DNA of 64,000 bases from Clostridia bacterium. GTDB lineage: Bacteria; Bacillota; Clostridia; Christensenellales; CAG-917. The notes beneath the pieces were generated by a model. It worked only from the letters and a program-made list of their open reading frames with translations. It did no database searches and was not told the origin of the DNA. This document shows, one piece after another, positions 50,739 to 60,106 of this stretch; the stretch's first letter is position 1, and each line of letters begins with the position of its first letter. The stretch covers positions 65,548-129,547 of the forward strand of contig CAAFLX010000021.1 of the NCBI GenBank assembly GCA_900763875.1. The letters are read 5' to 3'. The translations under genes were made by a program, and so were the position numbers.

Positions 50739-53700
50739 TCACAGTTTCAGCGTCTTGCCGGTTGCAAACGAATAGAGCAAAATTTCATCGACTTTTGCAT
50801 CAATCGCGCTTTCAACTGCCGATTTGTATAGATAAAGTTGCGTTTTGTACTTTTCAACCGTCTTTTCGTCTTTAAGTGACGAGGTTTTAAAGTCAACGAT
50901 AATCTTTTTGTCGTCGTTGATAAAAAGGTCGATTACGCCCTGCACCAGCACTCTGTCGTCCGAGGTGAAATCTTGCGACACTTCGTTTGCTTTTTTGTAC
51001 ATCATAAACGATTGCTCGCGGTGGCATTTTCCCTTCTTTTCCGCCTCGCGCGCAAGGCTCATAACGTCGCTTTCGAGGCATCTTTCAATGTCTTTTGCCG
51101 ACACCTGTGCACACTCTTCCTCTGTGAGAATATTGCGCTCGACAAGCTCGTCCATTTGCTTTTCGACCTCGTTTTCACCGCTTGCGAAATAGTCGATATA
51201 CTGCATAACTTTGTGATATGCTGTGCCTCGTTTTGCCGCCTCTTCAAACAGATTCACCGCGTCGTCTTGCATACTGTCAAGGGCTGAAACGCTGTATTTC
51301 ATTGCAAGCGAAGTTGCCGTTTTGTGCGGATATTCAAACGCTTGTGCACGCTTTATCGCCGCCACGACGTCATCGTTTTTGACAAGTTGCAACCTCTCGT
51401 TTTTAGGTTTGATTTCCTCGTCTTGGGGATAGTGGCGAGTGGGCATACACTTCACCGAGCCGTCAAAAACCGCGTTTGAAATGAAGTCGATATCCGAGCT
51501 TGCGCCGCAAAGTCGTGCCGTAACGCCAAAGCCCGCGCTCTTTGATTCACTGACGGTTGCAGTGACGTACATAAGTTGTTTCGCGCGCGTGAGAGCCACG
51601 TAAAACAGCCTTATTTCCTCTTTGAGTTGATTGTCTTTTATGCACTTTGCAACGGCGATTTTGGACAACGTAACGCCGTTTTTGGTCTTGTTTTCAAAGT
51701 CAAAAGCGTTCATACCGACAAGCCCTTTGTTGTTTGATTTGTCGCCGCCCATACCTTTGCCGGTCAAAATTAGGTCGCCCGCGCCTGCCTCATAGTTGAA
51801 TCCAAACGCCGTATCCGCCACGAAAACTATGGGATTTTCAAGCCCTTTGTAGCCGTGGAAAGTGGATATCATCACTCTATCTCCACCCGTTGCGCCGCCT
51901 GCCGAGCCGTCCGCCTCGCAGTAGTTTTTGAGGAATTTGCCAAGCGAATCGTCCTCGCTCGCGCTCTCCACAAACGCTTTCAGCCCGTACACGTCGCCCT
52001 CGCCCGAGCGCATGAGATACGCCTCGTAACAATAGTCTCCGACAATGCCTCGCATAAGCTCTTTGACGCTTTGAAAACTTGCTTTGAGCCTATATTCCGA
52101 CAGGTTTTGCAAACTTGCCGCCGCCTTTTTTGCAAGCGGAGAGTCGGAGTACGCCACCGCCAAAAACTTGTCGTATAAGCAATCGCCCTCCTCCCCTGCA
52201 ATCGCCGCAACCTCACTCTCGTCATAGCCGCCGAAATAGGACAACAAATAGCCTGCAAACGGTATGTCTTGGCGCGGATTGTCAAGCACTCTAAGCAGTG
52301 CGACAAGTTCTCGTTCGGGCAAGGATACGGATTTGCCGAACGCCCCCTCGTTGACGGGAATACCCCTCGATTTTAGGACGTTTACAATCTCTTTTGCGCC
52401 CGTGGAGCGAGAGCGGAACAGCACCGCAATATCGCCGTAACCGATGTATTTTCCATCGCCTTTTGCCTTGCCCACGAGTTTTTGAATTTCGCTCGCAATG
52501 AAATTGCCCTCTTGCACACTGCCGCCCTCGTCGTCTATTCCCTCGTCCTTTTCGATGTCATACAGCCCGACCGACGGCACGCTTTCGCTCTTTTGCTTGA
52601 CGAAAAGATGCACCTGAACGTAGCCCTCGGGAGATACCCCCTCAAGTCTTACGGGAGGAACACCCTCAAGCTCGAATCTTGCGTCCTTTTTGTAGTCCAC
52701 GTCTGCGCTTTGCTCGGTCATTGCGCTGTCAAAAACGCCGTTGACAAAATCGAGTATGGCATACGCGCTCCTGAAATTGCGGTTGAAGAAGATGTTTGTG
52801 CCCTCTTTCACGCTCGTTGCATAACTGTTTTGCCGAGATATGAATATCGCAGGGTCGGCAAGGCGGAATCCGTATATGCTCTGTTTGACGTCCCCCACCA
52901 TAAAACACTCTCCCTTGACGAGCTTGCGGATTATCGCCTCTTGGGTCGGGTTGACGTCCTGATATTCGTCAACGAACACGGCGTCAAAGTCCTCGCCGAG
53001 CGCATATTCGTCGTGGGACAACAGTTCGAGTGCCTTGTGTTGCAAATCCTCAAACGACAAAACGTTGTCCTCTTGCTTTAGCTCCTCGAGTCTTGTTGCA
53101 AACTTGCCCGCAACTTCGACGAGTTTTTTGACGTGCTTTGCGTTTTGCTCGTGCGCGGATTCGATATACGGCTCTCTCAACGAAATCTCTTTCATCTCGT
53201 CGATGACTTCGTTGAATTGTTTGAGATAGTCCTTGACGTAGCCGACAAGCAACTTTTCCTCGTCGCTTGCCTTGGAGCTTATCGTGGCGCGCGGTTTTTC
53301 ATACTTGCTTGCGATGCCACACATCGAAAAAAGTTTTTCTTCTAGTTCCACCTCGTCGCAAAAACATATGGCAACCGCAAGGCTTTGAAGATATTTTGAC
53401 GTCGGCGCAACAACTTCAAGTTGCGCTTTTAGCGGCAAAAACGCCTCCTTTGCGCCTGCAAAAAACGTCTTGTAATAATTTTGCAATATGTCAAAAAACT
53501 TGCAGTTGTCGTAGGAATCGTAGCATTGGCTCACACATCTTTCAAAATCTTCCCTATCGGGTTGAATCTCGATAAGACCATAAAACTTGATGAGATTGCT
53601 CTTCAAATTCTCCTCTTTTCGCGACTGCGAGAAAATGTCGGCAAGCTCGCAAAAAGTTTCGTCGCCGCTTGCTGTGTATTCGGCAATCACGTCGTCGAGC

Positions 53701-54182
53701 GCGCGATTCATATATGAAGCGTGACGAGTTTCATCAAGCACCTCAAACGTCGGCGACAAGCCGAGTTTGTCAAAATTCTCTCGTATGAGCGATTGACAAA
53801 ATGCGTGAATGGTGCAGATATGGCAAAACGGAAGTTCGTCGATCTCTTGTCTGAATCTCTCTCTCCTCTCTCCGCTCGACGAGCAAGCCGCCTTGAAAAG
53901 TTCTTGGTGCAACCTCTCTTTAAGCTCGTCCGCCGCCGCGTTGTTGTAGACAAGCACAAGCAGGTTTTTCAAAGACGCGCCCTCGGATATCATAACGATA
54001 ATGCGCTTGACCATCGTTGAAGTTTTGCCCGATCCTGCCGAAGCGGAAACGAGTATGCGCCCCTTTTCAAGCACCGCTTTCTTTTGATCGTCGGTGAGGA
54101 GAATATTTCCTTTTTCATCACGCAAAATTTCAAGTCTATCTTGTGCGCCCTTGCTGAAAATCGTCACTTTTTCGTCACTCAT
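50739..54182 (-). CDS. addA: ATP-dependent helicase/nuclease subunit A
   Basis: About 1147 residues. UvrD/RecB-type helicase with Walker A SASAGSGKT near residue 47, FVDEYQDVN (motif II) and TFHGYKGLENPIVF (motif V region). The C-terminal RecB-like nuclease has GTAYHKVMQ, QGVIDLFI and IVDFKTSS (near residue 1080-1095). With AddB it processes double-strand ends for RecA. I use the ATG at 54182 because AGGAGG lies 8 nt upstream; the longer frame from 54200 starts inside that SD region. It overlaps the addB 3' end by 8 bp. Confidence 0.96.
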   Translation of the reverse strand: MSDEKVTIFSKGAQDRLEILRDEKGNILLTDDQKKAVLEKGRILVSASAGSGKTSTMVKRIIVMISEGASLKNLLVLVYNNAAADELKERLHQELFKAACSSSGERRERFRQEIDELPFCHICTIHAFCQSLIRENFDKLGLSPTFEVLDETRHASYMNRALDDVIAEYTASGDETFCELADIFSQSRKEENLKSNLIKFYGLIEIQPDREDFERCVSQCYDSYDNCKFFDILQNYYKTFFAGAKEAFLPLKAQLEVVAPTSKYLQSLAVAICFCDEVELEEKLFSMCGIASKYEKPRATISSKASDEEKLLVGYVKDYLKQFNEVIDEMKEISLREPYIESAHEQNAKHVKKLVEVAGKFATRLEELKQEDNVLSFEDLQHKALELLSHDEYALGEDFDAVFVDEYQDVNPTQEAIIRKLVKGECFMVGDVKQSIYGFRLADPAIFISRQNSYATSVKEGTNIFFNRNFRSAYAILDFVNGVFDSAMTEQSADVDYKKDARFELEGVPPVRLEGVSPEGYVQVHLFVKQKSESVPSVGLYDIEKDEGIDDEGGSVQEGNFIASEIQKLVGKAKGDGKYIGYGDIAVLFRSRSTGAKEIVNVLKSRGIPVNEGAFGKSVSLPERELVALLRVLDNPRQDIPFAGYLLSYFGGYDESEVAAIAGEEGDCLYDKFLAVAYSDSPLAKKAAASLQNLSEYRLKASFQSVKELMRGIVGDYCYEAYLMRSGEGDVYGLKAFVESASEDDSLGKFLKNYCEADGSAGGATGGDRVMISTFHGYKGLENPIVFVADTAFGFNYEAGAGDLILTGKGMGGDKSNNKGLVGMNAFDFENKTKNGVTLSKIAVAKCIKDNQLKEEIRLFYVALTRAKQLMYVTATVSESKSAGFGVTARLCGASSDIDFISNAVFDGSVKCMPTRHYPQDEEIKPKNERLQLVKNDDVVAAIKRAQAFEYPHKTATSLAMKYSVSALDSMQDDAVNLFEEAAKRGTAYHKVMQYIDYFASGENEVEKQMDELVERNILTEEECAQVSAKDIERCLESDVMSLAREAEKKGKCHREQSFMMYKKANEVSQDFTSDDRVLVQGVIDLFINDDKKIIVDFKTSSLKDEKTVEKYKTQLYLYKSAVESAIDAKVDEILLYSFATGKTLKL

Positions 54183-57100
54183 TTTCCTTGTCCTCCTCAC
54201 TCAAATCAAAACTTTCAAGTCCCTTGACTTTGGGCGTTTTTCTTTCGGCAACGCCCTTGTAGGCGCAGATTGATTGAAAATCGCACTTCTTGCATTTATC
54301 TTTTAGCGGCGACGGTTTTATATATCCGTCCGCAATCTTGCTTGCGCCCTCGCCTGCAATCGCAACGGCATAGTCGCCAAGCGCGTCAAATCCCGCTTTC
54401 GACAAGTGAATTTCGGGGTTTAAGTTCTCGCCCTTTCTATCCGTTTTGAAAGGTACAATCGCACAATCGGGGTTTGTGAGTGCCAAATCGTCGATTAAAC
54501 CCAGTGTTTCGCGGCTGTCCGATGCTTGCCCCTTGTATTTGTAACGGTTGCTCTCCTCATCGGTGAAACTTGAAAATACGGGAAAATAGAACACTCCGCA
54601 CGGGGTTGCGCCAAGGCTCTGTTCCACCGCGCGCATATAAACGTACAACTGAATCTTTTGTCCGCAATACAATTCTTTAAGCGGCAAATCCGCGCTCTTG
54701 TAGGTCTTGTAGTCAATTATGATAAACTTGTCGTCGAGCTTGTCCACCCTGTCTATCGTGCCTTTGAGATCAACCTTTTTGCCGCAAAATTCCAACGACA
54801 TAGGCTTTATCTCGCCCTCGCCGATTTTTGCTTCCAACAAACAAGGCTTAAACTTGGAGCGTTTTTGCACCTCGAAAAGGTCGGCGCAAAGCCCCTCGCC
54901 CTCTTGTTTGAGCCGCGCAAGGATTCTGCCCGTATCGGGCTTTTCAAGCAGGACTTCAAAATTGTTTTCTTTGATTGCCAAATCAAAGTATTCGCTCGCT
55001 TTTTGCCTCGCCTCTTGCCTGTCTTTTATCTTGCCGTCGCGCACGTCGCCGAAAAACTTTTCAAGCACAAAGTGCAAAATAGTGCCGTTTTCCGTGCCCT
55101 CGAACGTGCCGTCTTTCCTCTTGCGCAAGGACAAAACGTAGTTGAAATAGTGCGAGTACGGACAGCCGAAAAAGGATTCCAGCCTACTCACGCTCGTGCG
55201 CCCGACAAAATAAGACTTTTCGGGAAGTTGAATTTTGCTTGGCAGAGCGAGGGACTCTTCCACCCTCTTTTTCTCCTCGTCGCCGATGAGAGAATACGCC
55301 GAGCCGAACACGTCGATATCGTTTGCGCCGGCGCGCCCCGACACTCCGTTTTTGAGCGACTCGTTGAAACAGCCTTTGAGAGTGGACAACAAAAGAGACG
55401 CCTTTTGCATATCCCTACCCTCAAGCGTGCCGAAATGCTCGAAATCGACCCTTTGAATCTCGAGAGGCTTGCCGCCCGACTCAAGCATACTTTGAAGCTC
55501 GAACACCACCGTTGAGGGGCGCAGTGCGCCGCCGTCGCCGCTGTCGGGATAACTCACGACAAGTTTACCTTGCGGTTTTTTCATAAGGTCGCACACGGCG
55601 TACATACCGTCAAGCACCTTTTGCCTTTCGTTTGGGGTTATCTCCACGCCGAGCGCGGCAAGCGTTTCCTCGTCCTTGTGGGTTATCACAACTCCGCCTC
55701 CGCTTTGAGGTGGCAGTTTGCCGCTGTTTGCGCCGAGAATATACACGTCGCCGTTGCCCGTGAATCGAGAATCGACGTCACCGACAAACACACAATCGAG
55801 ATATGTCGGGACAAGTGCGATTTTGAGGGTTTTTATCATTGACTTAAAAACGCTCTCGAACCCTGCAATATCCGTTTCATAGTCAAGCACGTCTTCGATC
55901 TCGTCAAGCACGGCGGCAAGTTTTTTGTCAACTTGGTCGGCGCACTTTCTGAAATACTCGCTTTTAGTCGCAAGGCGGTCAACGTACTTTTGATAGCACA
56001 CTGCAAGCGAATCGAGCAATTCTCTTATGCCTTTCACAAACTCTTTTATGTTTTTTCTGCCTGTAAATCTTTCGGGTTTTAGGAGCAAAACAAGCTCTTT
56101 TCGCACTTCTTCGGGTATCACGTTTTCAACGGTATTGTCCAAAACAACCGCTTTATCGTCCACTTTTGTGTGGATAAAACCGCTGTTTTGTTCTTTTCCT
56201 TTGAAAACTTTGTGCTCCTCGTGCTTTTTGAAACAAGCCTCCTTTTTGGTGGGCATATGCTCTACGTTGTATTTTAGACAGTAGTTTTCAAACAAATACG
56301 CCCCCTCTTCGCCATAAGCGGAAGTGAGTGCAAACAACGGATTTTTGAGCAAATCGCAAGTTTCGTCAAGCCTGAATCCCGTGCGAACACAAGCAATGGT
56401 TTGCAAAATAAACCTTGCTTTTGCCTGCTCCGAAAGCAACTCTTTTTTGTCGATAAAATATGGAATTTCATAGCGTGAAAACACGGATTTTATCTCTTGC
56501 CCGTATGCGTCCAAATCGCTTGCAAACACCTCGAAATCCCTGTATCTTTTCCCCTCTCTCACGCCCTTTGCAACGTCGATTGCAAGGCTCAAAACCTCGT
56601 CGTCCCTGTCCTTTGCAGAGCGCAAAACCACCTTGCCGTCGCACTCCGCCCTCTCCTGCGAACTTGTTGAAATATACGAGAAAAGTTTGGTGGAAATCGC
56701 CTCTTTGTATGGCGGCAAAACTTCGTCGTTGTTTTCGATTTGCACTCTTCCTTGGCAAAGAGATGCAAGTTTTTTGGCAACTCTGTCGGGATAAATGCGC
56801 TTGTTCGGGTTTGAATATCCGCTCGTTATGCCCACCGTCAGCGACAATGCCGAGGCGGCAAGCTGTTTGATAATCTCCCTTTCGGGCGCGGAAAAATCAT
56901 AAATATCCGTGATATAAAAGTTGGTTGCGGCAACCTCGCTCGGATTGTTTTTGATATACTCGGCAAGGGCGTACAACCTCGTTGACGAATCGCTGTGTCT
57001 GCCCTCAAGCGCGGCAAGATACCCCTCGTAAACGAGCGCGATGTCCTTTGTTTTCATTTTGAGCGACGATGTGGCGTTCTTTGCGGATAGGACAAGTTGC

Positions 57101-57489
57101 TCGCTTGAAACGCCGCTGTTGCGGATTGCGGTGAGCGCGGCGTAAAGCTCGCTTGCAAAACCCTCTTTCATTGCCACCTTGTTGTAGTAGCAAAGTTTGT
57201 CGCGGCTATCGGCGATGACCTTGCCTATGAGCATAACCGAGCCTTCGGGGGTGAGGCACTTTTTGATGTCGTTGCCGATAAGTTTGCTTGCAAGACGTGT
57301 GAACGACATAACTTCTATGCCAAACGTACTTTCGATTTGCAACGCCGAGATAAGCCCCCTCTCCACAGACGCCGTAAATCTGTCGGGAGCGATGACCACG
57401 TTTTTGGACGAGCCGTCCATATTTTTGCGCAAAACCTCGACCACGCCGAGATACGCGCCTTTTGATGTGTTTGAGGTGATAATTTTCAT
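54175..57489 (-). CDS. addB: ATP-dependent nuclease subunit B
   Basis: 1104 residues. The inactivated helicase-like N-terminal part lacks a Walker A: where B. subtilis AddB has GRSGSGKT, this reads SNTSKGAYLG, as in RexB-type proteins. The C-terminal nuclease carries LKGTIDRVD and IIIDYKTYK (near residue 926). The Fe-S cluster cysteines are present: one in FFGCPYS (about 775) and three in CKKCDFQSIC (about 1067-1076). It pairs with AddA and recognises Chi in relatives. The ATG lies 6 nt after a consensus -10, so the mRNA is predicted leaderless. Confidence 0.94.
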   Translation of the reverse strand: MKIITSNTSKGAYLGVVEVLRKNMDGSSKNVVIAPDRFTASVERGLISALQIESTFGIEVMSFTRLASKLIGNDIKKCLTPEGSVMLIGKVIADSRDKLCYYNKVAMKEGFASELYAALTAIRNSGVSSEQLVLSAKNATSSLKMKTKDIALVYEGYLAALEGRHSDSSTRLYALAEYIKNNPSEVAATNFYITDIYDFSAPEREIIKQLAASALSLTVGITSGYSNPNKRIYPDRVAKKLASLCQGRVQIENNDEVLPPYKEAISTKLFSYISTSSQERAECDGKVVLRSAKDRDDEVLSLAIDVAKGVREGKRYRDFEVFASDLDAYGQEIKSVFSRYEIPYFIDKKELLSEQAKARFILQTIACVRTGFRLDETCDLLKNPLFALTSAYGEEGAYLFENYCLKYNVEHMPTKKEACFKKHEEHKVFKGKEQNSGFIHTKVDDKAVVLDNTVENVIPEEVRKELVLLLKPERFTGRKNIKEFVKGIRELLDSLAVCYQKYVDRLATKSEYFRKCADQVDKKLAAVLDEIEDVLDYETDIAGFESVFKSMIKTLKIALVPTYLDCVFVGDVDSRFTGNGDVYILGANSGKLPPQSGGGVVITHKDEETLAALGVEITPNERQKVLDGMYAVCDLMKKPQGKLVVSYPDSGDGGALRPSTVVFELQSMLESGGKPLEIQRVDFEHFGTLEGRDMQKASLLLSTLKGCFNESLKNGVSGRAGANDIDVFGSAYSLIGDEEKKRVEESLALPSKIQLPEKSYFVGRTSVSRLESFFGCPYSHYFNYVLSLRKRKDGTFEGTENGTILHFVLEKFFGDVRDGKIKDRQEARQKASEYFDLAIKENNFEVLLEKPDTGRILARLKQEGEGLCADLFEVQKRSKFKPCLLEAKIGEGEIKPMSLEFCGKKVDLKGTIDRVDKLDDKFIIIDYKTYKSADLPLKELYCGQKIQLYVYMRAVEQSLGATPCGVFYFPVFSSFTDEESNRYKYKGQASDSRETLGLIDDLALTNPDCAIVPFKTDRKGENLNPEIHLSKAGFDALGDYAVAIAGEGASKIADGYIKPSPLKDKCKKCDFQSICAYKGVAERKTPKVKGLESFDLSEEDKENE

Positions 57490-57495
57490 ATTTTG

Positions 57496-57524
57496 AGTAT
57501 ATCACCTTTTATGTACCGTTTCAA
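57496..57524 (-). promoter_or_regulatory. addAB promoter, predicted leaderless
   Basis: Minus-strand TTGAAA (57524-57519), 17-bp spacer ending AAAGGTGA, TATACT (57501-57496), then 6 nt to the addB ATG. An alternative reading takes AAGGTGA as an SD, but that would require another, unseen promoter. Confidence 0.65.
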
Positions 57525-57612
57525 TCCCATAGGTTAAACAAATAAAAATTAATAATTTTTATTTGTTTCTTGCACTTTTTCAGCTTAAATCAAGAAATTC
57601 ACGACAATTTTA

Positions 57613-57640
57613 TTGCTAGAATATATTTTTATGTTATAAT
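57613..57640 (+). promoter_or_regulatory. Promoter of lipoprotein gene 57650, predicted leaderless
   Basis: TTGCTA (57613-57618), 16-bp spacer, TATAAT (57635-57640). The ATG follows 9 nt later with no SD possible. Confidence 0.62.
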
Positions 57641-57649
57641 AAATACACT

Positions 57650-58564
57650 ATGAAAAAAGTTATTCTCACACTATCTGCAATATTGGTTGCCGCAATCGTC
57701 GGGCTGTCCCTGACGGCGTGCAACAACACCGCACCCACGCAAGGTCAACTGCGCAATATCCTCAGCGACCACAACAGCGAGGACTTTGTGTACGACGTAT
57801 TTGCAAAAGACGCCGACGGCAACAAAGTGGACGGCTATGACGGCACTTACAAAGTGTCCCTCAAAGCCTACCCCAAAAATTCGACGATTGAGGGATTCGG
57901 CTCTCCCGACACCACTATATCCGACTTGGACGCCGGCATTTTGGTCAAGAGCACTCTCTCTGTCGGCACGCAAACATACGAGACGGGCTGCTACTTCAAG
58001 CTCATCAGTGGTTCGAGCTATATGACTCCTGCCCACACCTACCGCGTGCAAAAGGACGGCGACAAGGAAACTTTCCGTATGCAAGGCGCGTACGGCGGCA
58101 AAAAATTTGTGTACTCTCGCATCGTCAACGGCGAAAAGAGCGAGGGTGCGTTGGACGCCAACAGCGCAACGTTGTACGACAACAACGAGTTTCACCAAAC
58201 CTTGCGTACAATCACGACTTTCAGCGAGTCGCTTGCGTTCTCTTTCAGCGTTCCGCTCGTGTCGGCAAGCGAAGCTAAAACCGTATCGCTCACCGCAAGA
58301 GTTGCAGGCAAGACAAGCGTCAAAACCGCTTTCACAAACGCAAATGCGGACTATGCCGAAAACGGAATCGATTGCTACAAAACCTACCTCTCTCGCGCAA
58401 CCGAGGTCGCAGGCATTTCGCAAACTCTCTACTATGCTCAAAAAGACGTGTCCATCAACGGCTGGGCAATGAAACACGTCCTCGTCAAAATCGAAGAGCC
58501 TTTCAAAAAGGACGGCAAAACCCTCGTTATGACTTACGAGTTGAAAACCGCCTCGCTTGCATAA
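57650..58564 (+). CDS. Lipoprotein of unknown function
   Basis: 304 residues. The signal peptide ends in the lipobox SLTAC (cysteine near residue 24), so it should be a membrane-anchored exported protein. The mature part is Ser/Thr/Asp-rich and beta-predicted, with two aromatic segments (TYETGCYFKLISGSSYMTPAHTY region and MQGAYGGKKFVYSR). I recognise no family. It stands as a single gene between a strong promoter and a strong terminator. Confidence 0.85.
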   Translation: MKKVILTLSAILVAAIVGLSLTACNNTAPTQGQLRNILSDHNSEDFVYDVFAKDADGNKVDGYDGTYKVSLKAYPKNSTIEGFGSPDTTISDLDAGILVKSTLSVGTQTYETGCYFKLISGSSYMTPAHTYRVQKDGDKETFRMQGAYGGKKFVYSRIVNGEKSEGALDANSATLYDNNEFHQTLRTITTFSESLAFSFSVPLVSASEAKTVSLTARVAGKTSVKTAFTNANADYAENGIDCYKTYLSRATEVAGISQTLYYAQKDVSINGWAMKHVLVKIEEPFKKDGKTLVMTYELKTASLA

Positions 58565-58580
58565 TTAGTGTTGAAAAGCA

Positions 58581-58609
58581 AAAAGCACACCGCGCGGTGT
58601 GCTTTTTTT
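58581..58609 (+). terminator. Terminator of the lipoprotein gene
   Basis: AAAAGCACACCG / CGGTGTGCTTTT with a 2-nt centre and a run of seven T, 17 nt after the stop. Confidence 0.92.
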
Positions 58610-58652
58610 ACTCTTTGAGCAGATATTAATACGAAAAACCGAAAGAATCAAG

Positions 58653-59105
58653 TCAATACAAATAGGTGTATTTTGCACGATAATGCTCATACATCTTTTC
58701 TCGCATTTCGTCCTCACTGTGCCCGATTGCAAGTATCTTGCCGAATTTTGAGAGAAAATACATATCTTTTGGCACGTAAACGTAATCGAACTCGCCGTCC
58801 GCTTGCGCCTCGGCAGGGGTTTTGTAGCGTTTGTCGGTGTTGTCACGCGCAATGTAGCACTTGTCCGTGTCGTTTTGCACGACGGCATAGTTGCGATAGG
58901 TGTAGGCGACCTTTTCAATCGCCTCGTCCTCTGTGTCGCAAATGTCATAGGTCATATCGTTTTTGAGAATGATTGCAAAATTTTTATTTTCGATTGCATA
59001 CTCAAAAATCTCGTCGTCCTCACCGTCGAGATATGGCAACAAATCCTCTTTGTCGCCATACGTCCATTGTTGATGCATTTTCGTCATATAAATTCGCGTT
59101 TTCAT
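58653..59105 (-). CDS. Small acidic protein of unknown function
   Basis: 150 residues, Tyr- and Asp/Glu-rich, no signal peptide or membrane helix (KEDLLPYLDGEDDEIFEYAIENKNFAIIL, DICDTEDEAIEKVAYTYRNY, EFDYVYVPKDMYFLSKFGK segments). Clean codon structure and a consensus promoter placed exactly 6 nt before the ATG support it as a real gene. Convergent with the lipoprotein gene and sharing its terminator region. No family recognised. Confidence 0.75.
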   Translation of the reverse strand: MKTRIYMTKMHQQWTYGDKEDLLPYLDGEDDEIFEYAIENKNFAIILKNDMTYDICDTEDEAIEKVAYTYRNYAVVQNDTDKCYIARDNTDKRYKTPAEAQADGEFDYVYVPKDMYFLSKFGKILAIGHSEDEMREKMYEHYRAKYTYLY

Positions 59106-59111
59106 ACCGCC

Positions 59112-59140
59112 ATTATATCACGCCCCACCCCGCATTTCAA
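59112..59140 (-). promoter_or_regulatory. Promoter of gene 58653, predicted leaderless
   Basis: Minus-strand TTGAAA (59140-59135), 17-bp spacer ending GTGA (an extended -10), TATAAT (59117-59112), then GGCGGT and the ATG at 59105. Confidence 0.7.
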
Positions 59141-59714
59141 CCCCGATGTTTTGAGGGCAATCTTCCTATACAAGAGTTTAGCATTTAGAACCCTAAATGC
59201 AACTTCCCCCTTCCTCACGTGTTTGGACTTCGGCGTTTGCATGAATTATTCGTCGCGTACCCTTAATTAGATACCCCCCCCTCTTTCCCTATCGGGCTTT
59301 TCTCCCACCACTCAAATAGGGACAATTCTCTACAAGATTATCCGTCGTTCGCGGGGGAGACAGTCGGCACTCGCATAGAGAGGGGCATTTCCCTCATTAT
59401 GCCACTTCGCCTGCGTGGCGGCTACGCAACAGAATGCCACGCATTCTCGTACTTTTCGTCAAGCTCGGCGCTCAAATTCTCGCCGCCTTGCGGCTCGCGC
59501 CCTGAATAAGCACATACCGTGTATAAGAACGCTTCAAATAAGTTTTCGTTTATCCGCTTGCGTGCTTTGCACGCTAAACACCAAGCAGAAAATCTTGCGA
59601 AATTGTGGCAGGAGTTTTTGCCCCTGTCTGAACTGATAGCAAAGATTTTCTGCGCGGTAGTAATTGCGAAAACAAGTGCGGTCAGTGGCAATCGCCACTG
59701 TGTTTTCGTTCCTA

Positions 59715-59762
59715 TTTAAGGGATTTCCACGTCGCTGTGCTCCTCTGAATGACAATTCGGGC
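59715..59762 (-). repeat. Widespread GAGGAGC(G/A)AAGCGAC-type interspersed repeat
   Basis: Read on the minus strand: TGTCATTCAGAGGAGCACA then GCGACGTGGAAATCCC. This matches the interspersed repeat found in many bacterial genomes and often mistranslated as CHSEE(R/H)SDVEI or RGAQRRGNP. It is non-coding. Confidence 0.7.
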
Positions 59763-59790
59763 GATTGCCATAACCGCGATGCCGTTTGAG

Positions 59791-59948
59791 CAATTGAGAT
59801 GAAAAACAAGGAAACACCCTTTTGCGAACCCACCCTATCGAGTGTGCCAAACAGATGCATAACAATAAAGGCACGGCTTGAAACAAAACCCAACGTACAA
59901 AGCGTACGTGATTTTGGAGCAAGTCGTGCCTGACGAAGTTTGTCGCTG
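59791..59948 (-). repeat. Terminator-like repeat, copy 1
   Basis: Bounded by GAGATGAAAAACAAGG and TGACGAAGTTTGTCGCT, the same borders as copy 2. The interior holds AACACCCTTTTGCGAACCC and a different hairpin (AGGCACGGCTTG / CAAGTCGTGCCT) with an inner GTAC stem. The interval 59106-60106 holds no supportable gene; 59150-59710 is low-information, GC-skewed, repeat-like sequence. Confidence 0.65.
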
Positions 59949-59998
59949 TTTGAAGTTGTTATTCCTACTCGCTTTGAACTATGAATAAACGCAATATT

Positions 59999-60095
59999 GA
60001 GATGAAAAACAAGGAAACACCCTTTTGCGAACCCGCCCAGCGTACTGATGCGTACGTGACGGGTGAACAAAAGGGTGTTGACGAAGTTTGTCGCT
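59999..60095 (-). terminator. Composite terminator of the ABC exporter, repeat copy 2
   Basis: Same borders as the copy at 59791-59948, with ACACCCTTTTG pairing to CAAAAGGGTGT around a folded interior (GTACTG ... GTACGTGACGGG). On the minus strand it is followed by TTTCCTTGTTTTTC, 12 nt past the exporter stop. It is related in design and sequence to the typA terminator at 32071-32134. Confidence 0.7.
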
Positions 60096-60106
60096 CAATA
60101 GTGCGT

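Noticed and set aside
59534..60070. Frames encoding RGAQRRGNP / CHSEEHSDVEIP-like peptides
   Set aside because: These peptides are the usual mistranslation of a widespread interspersed repeat.
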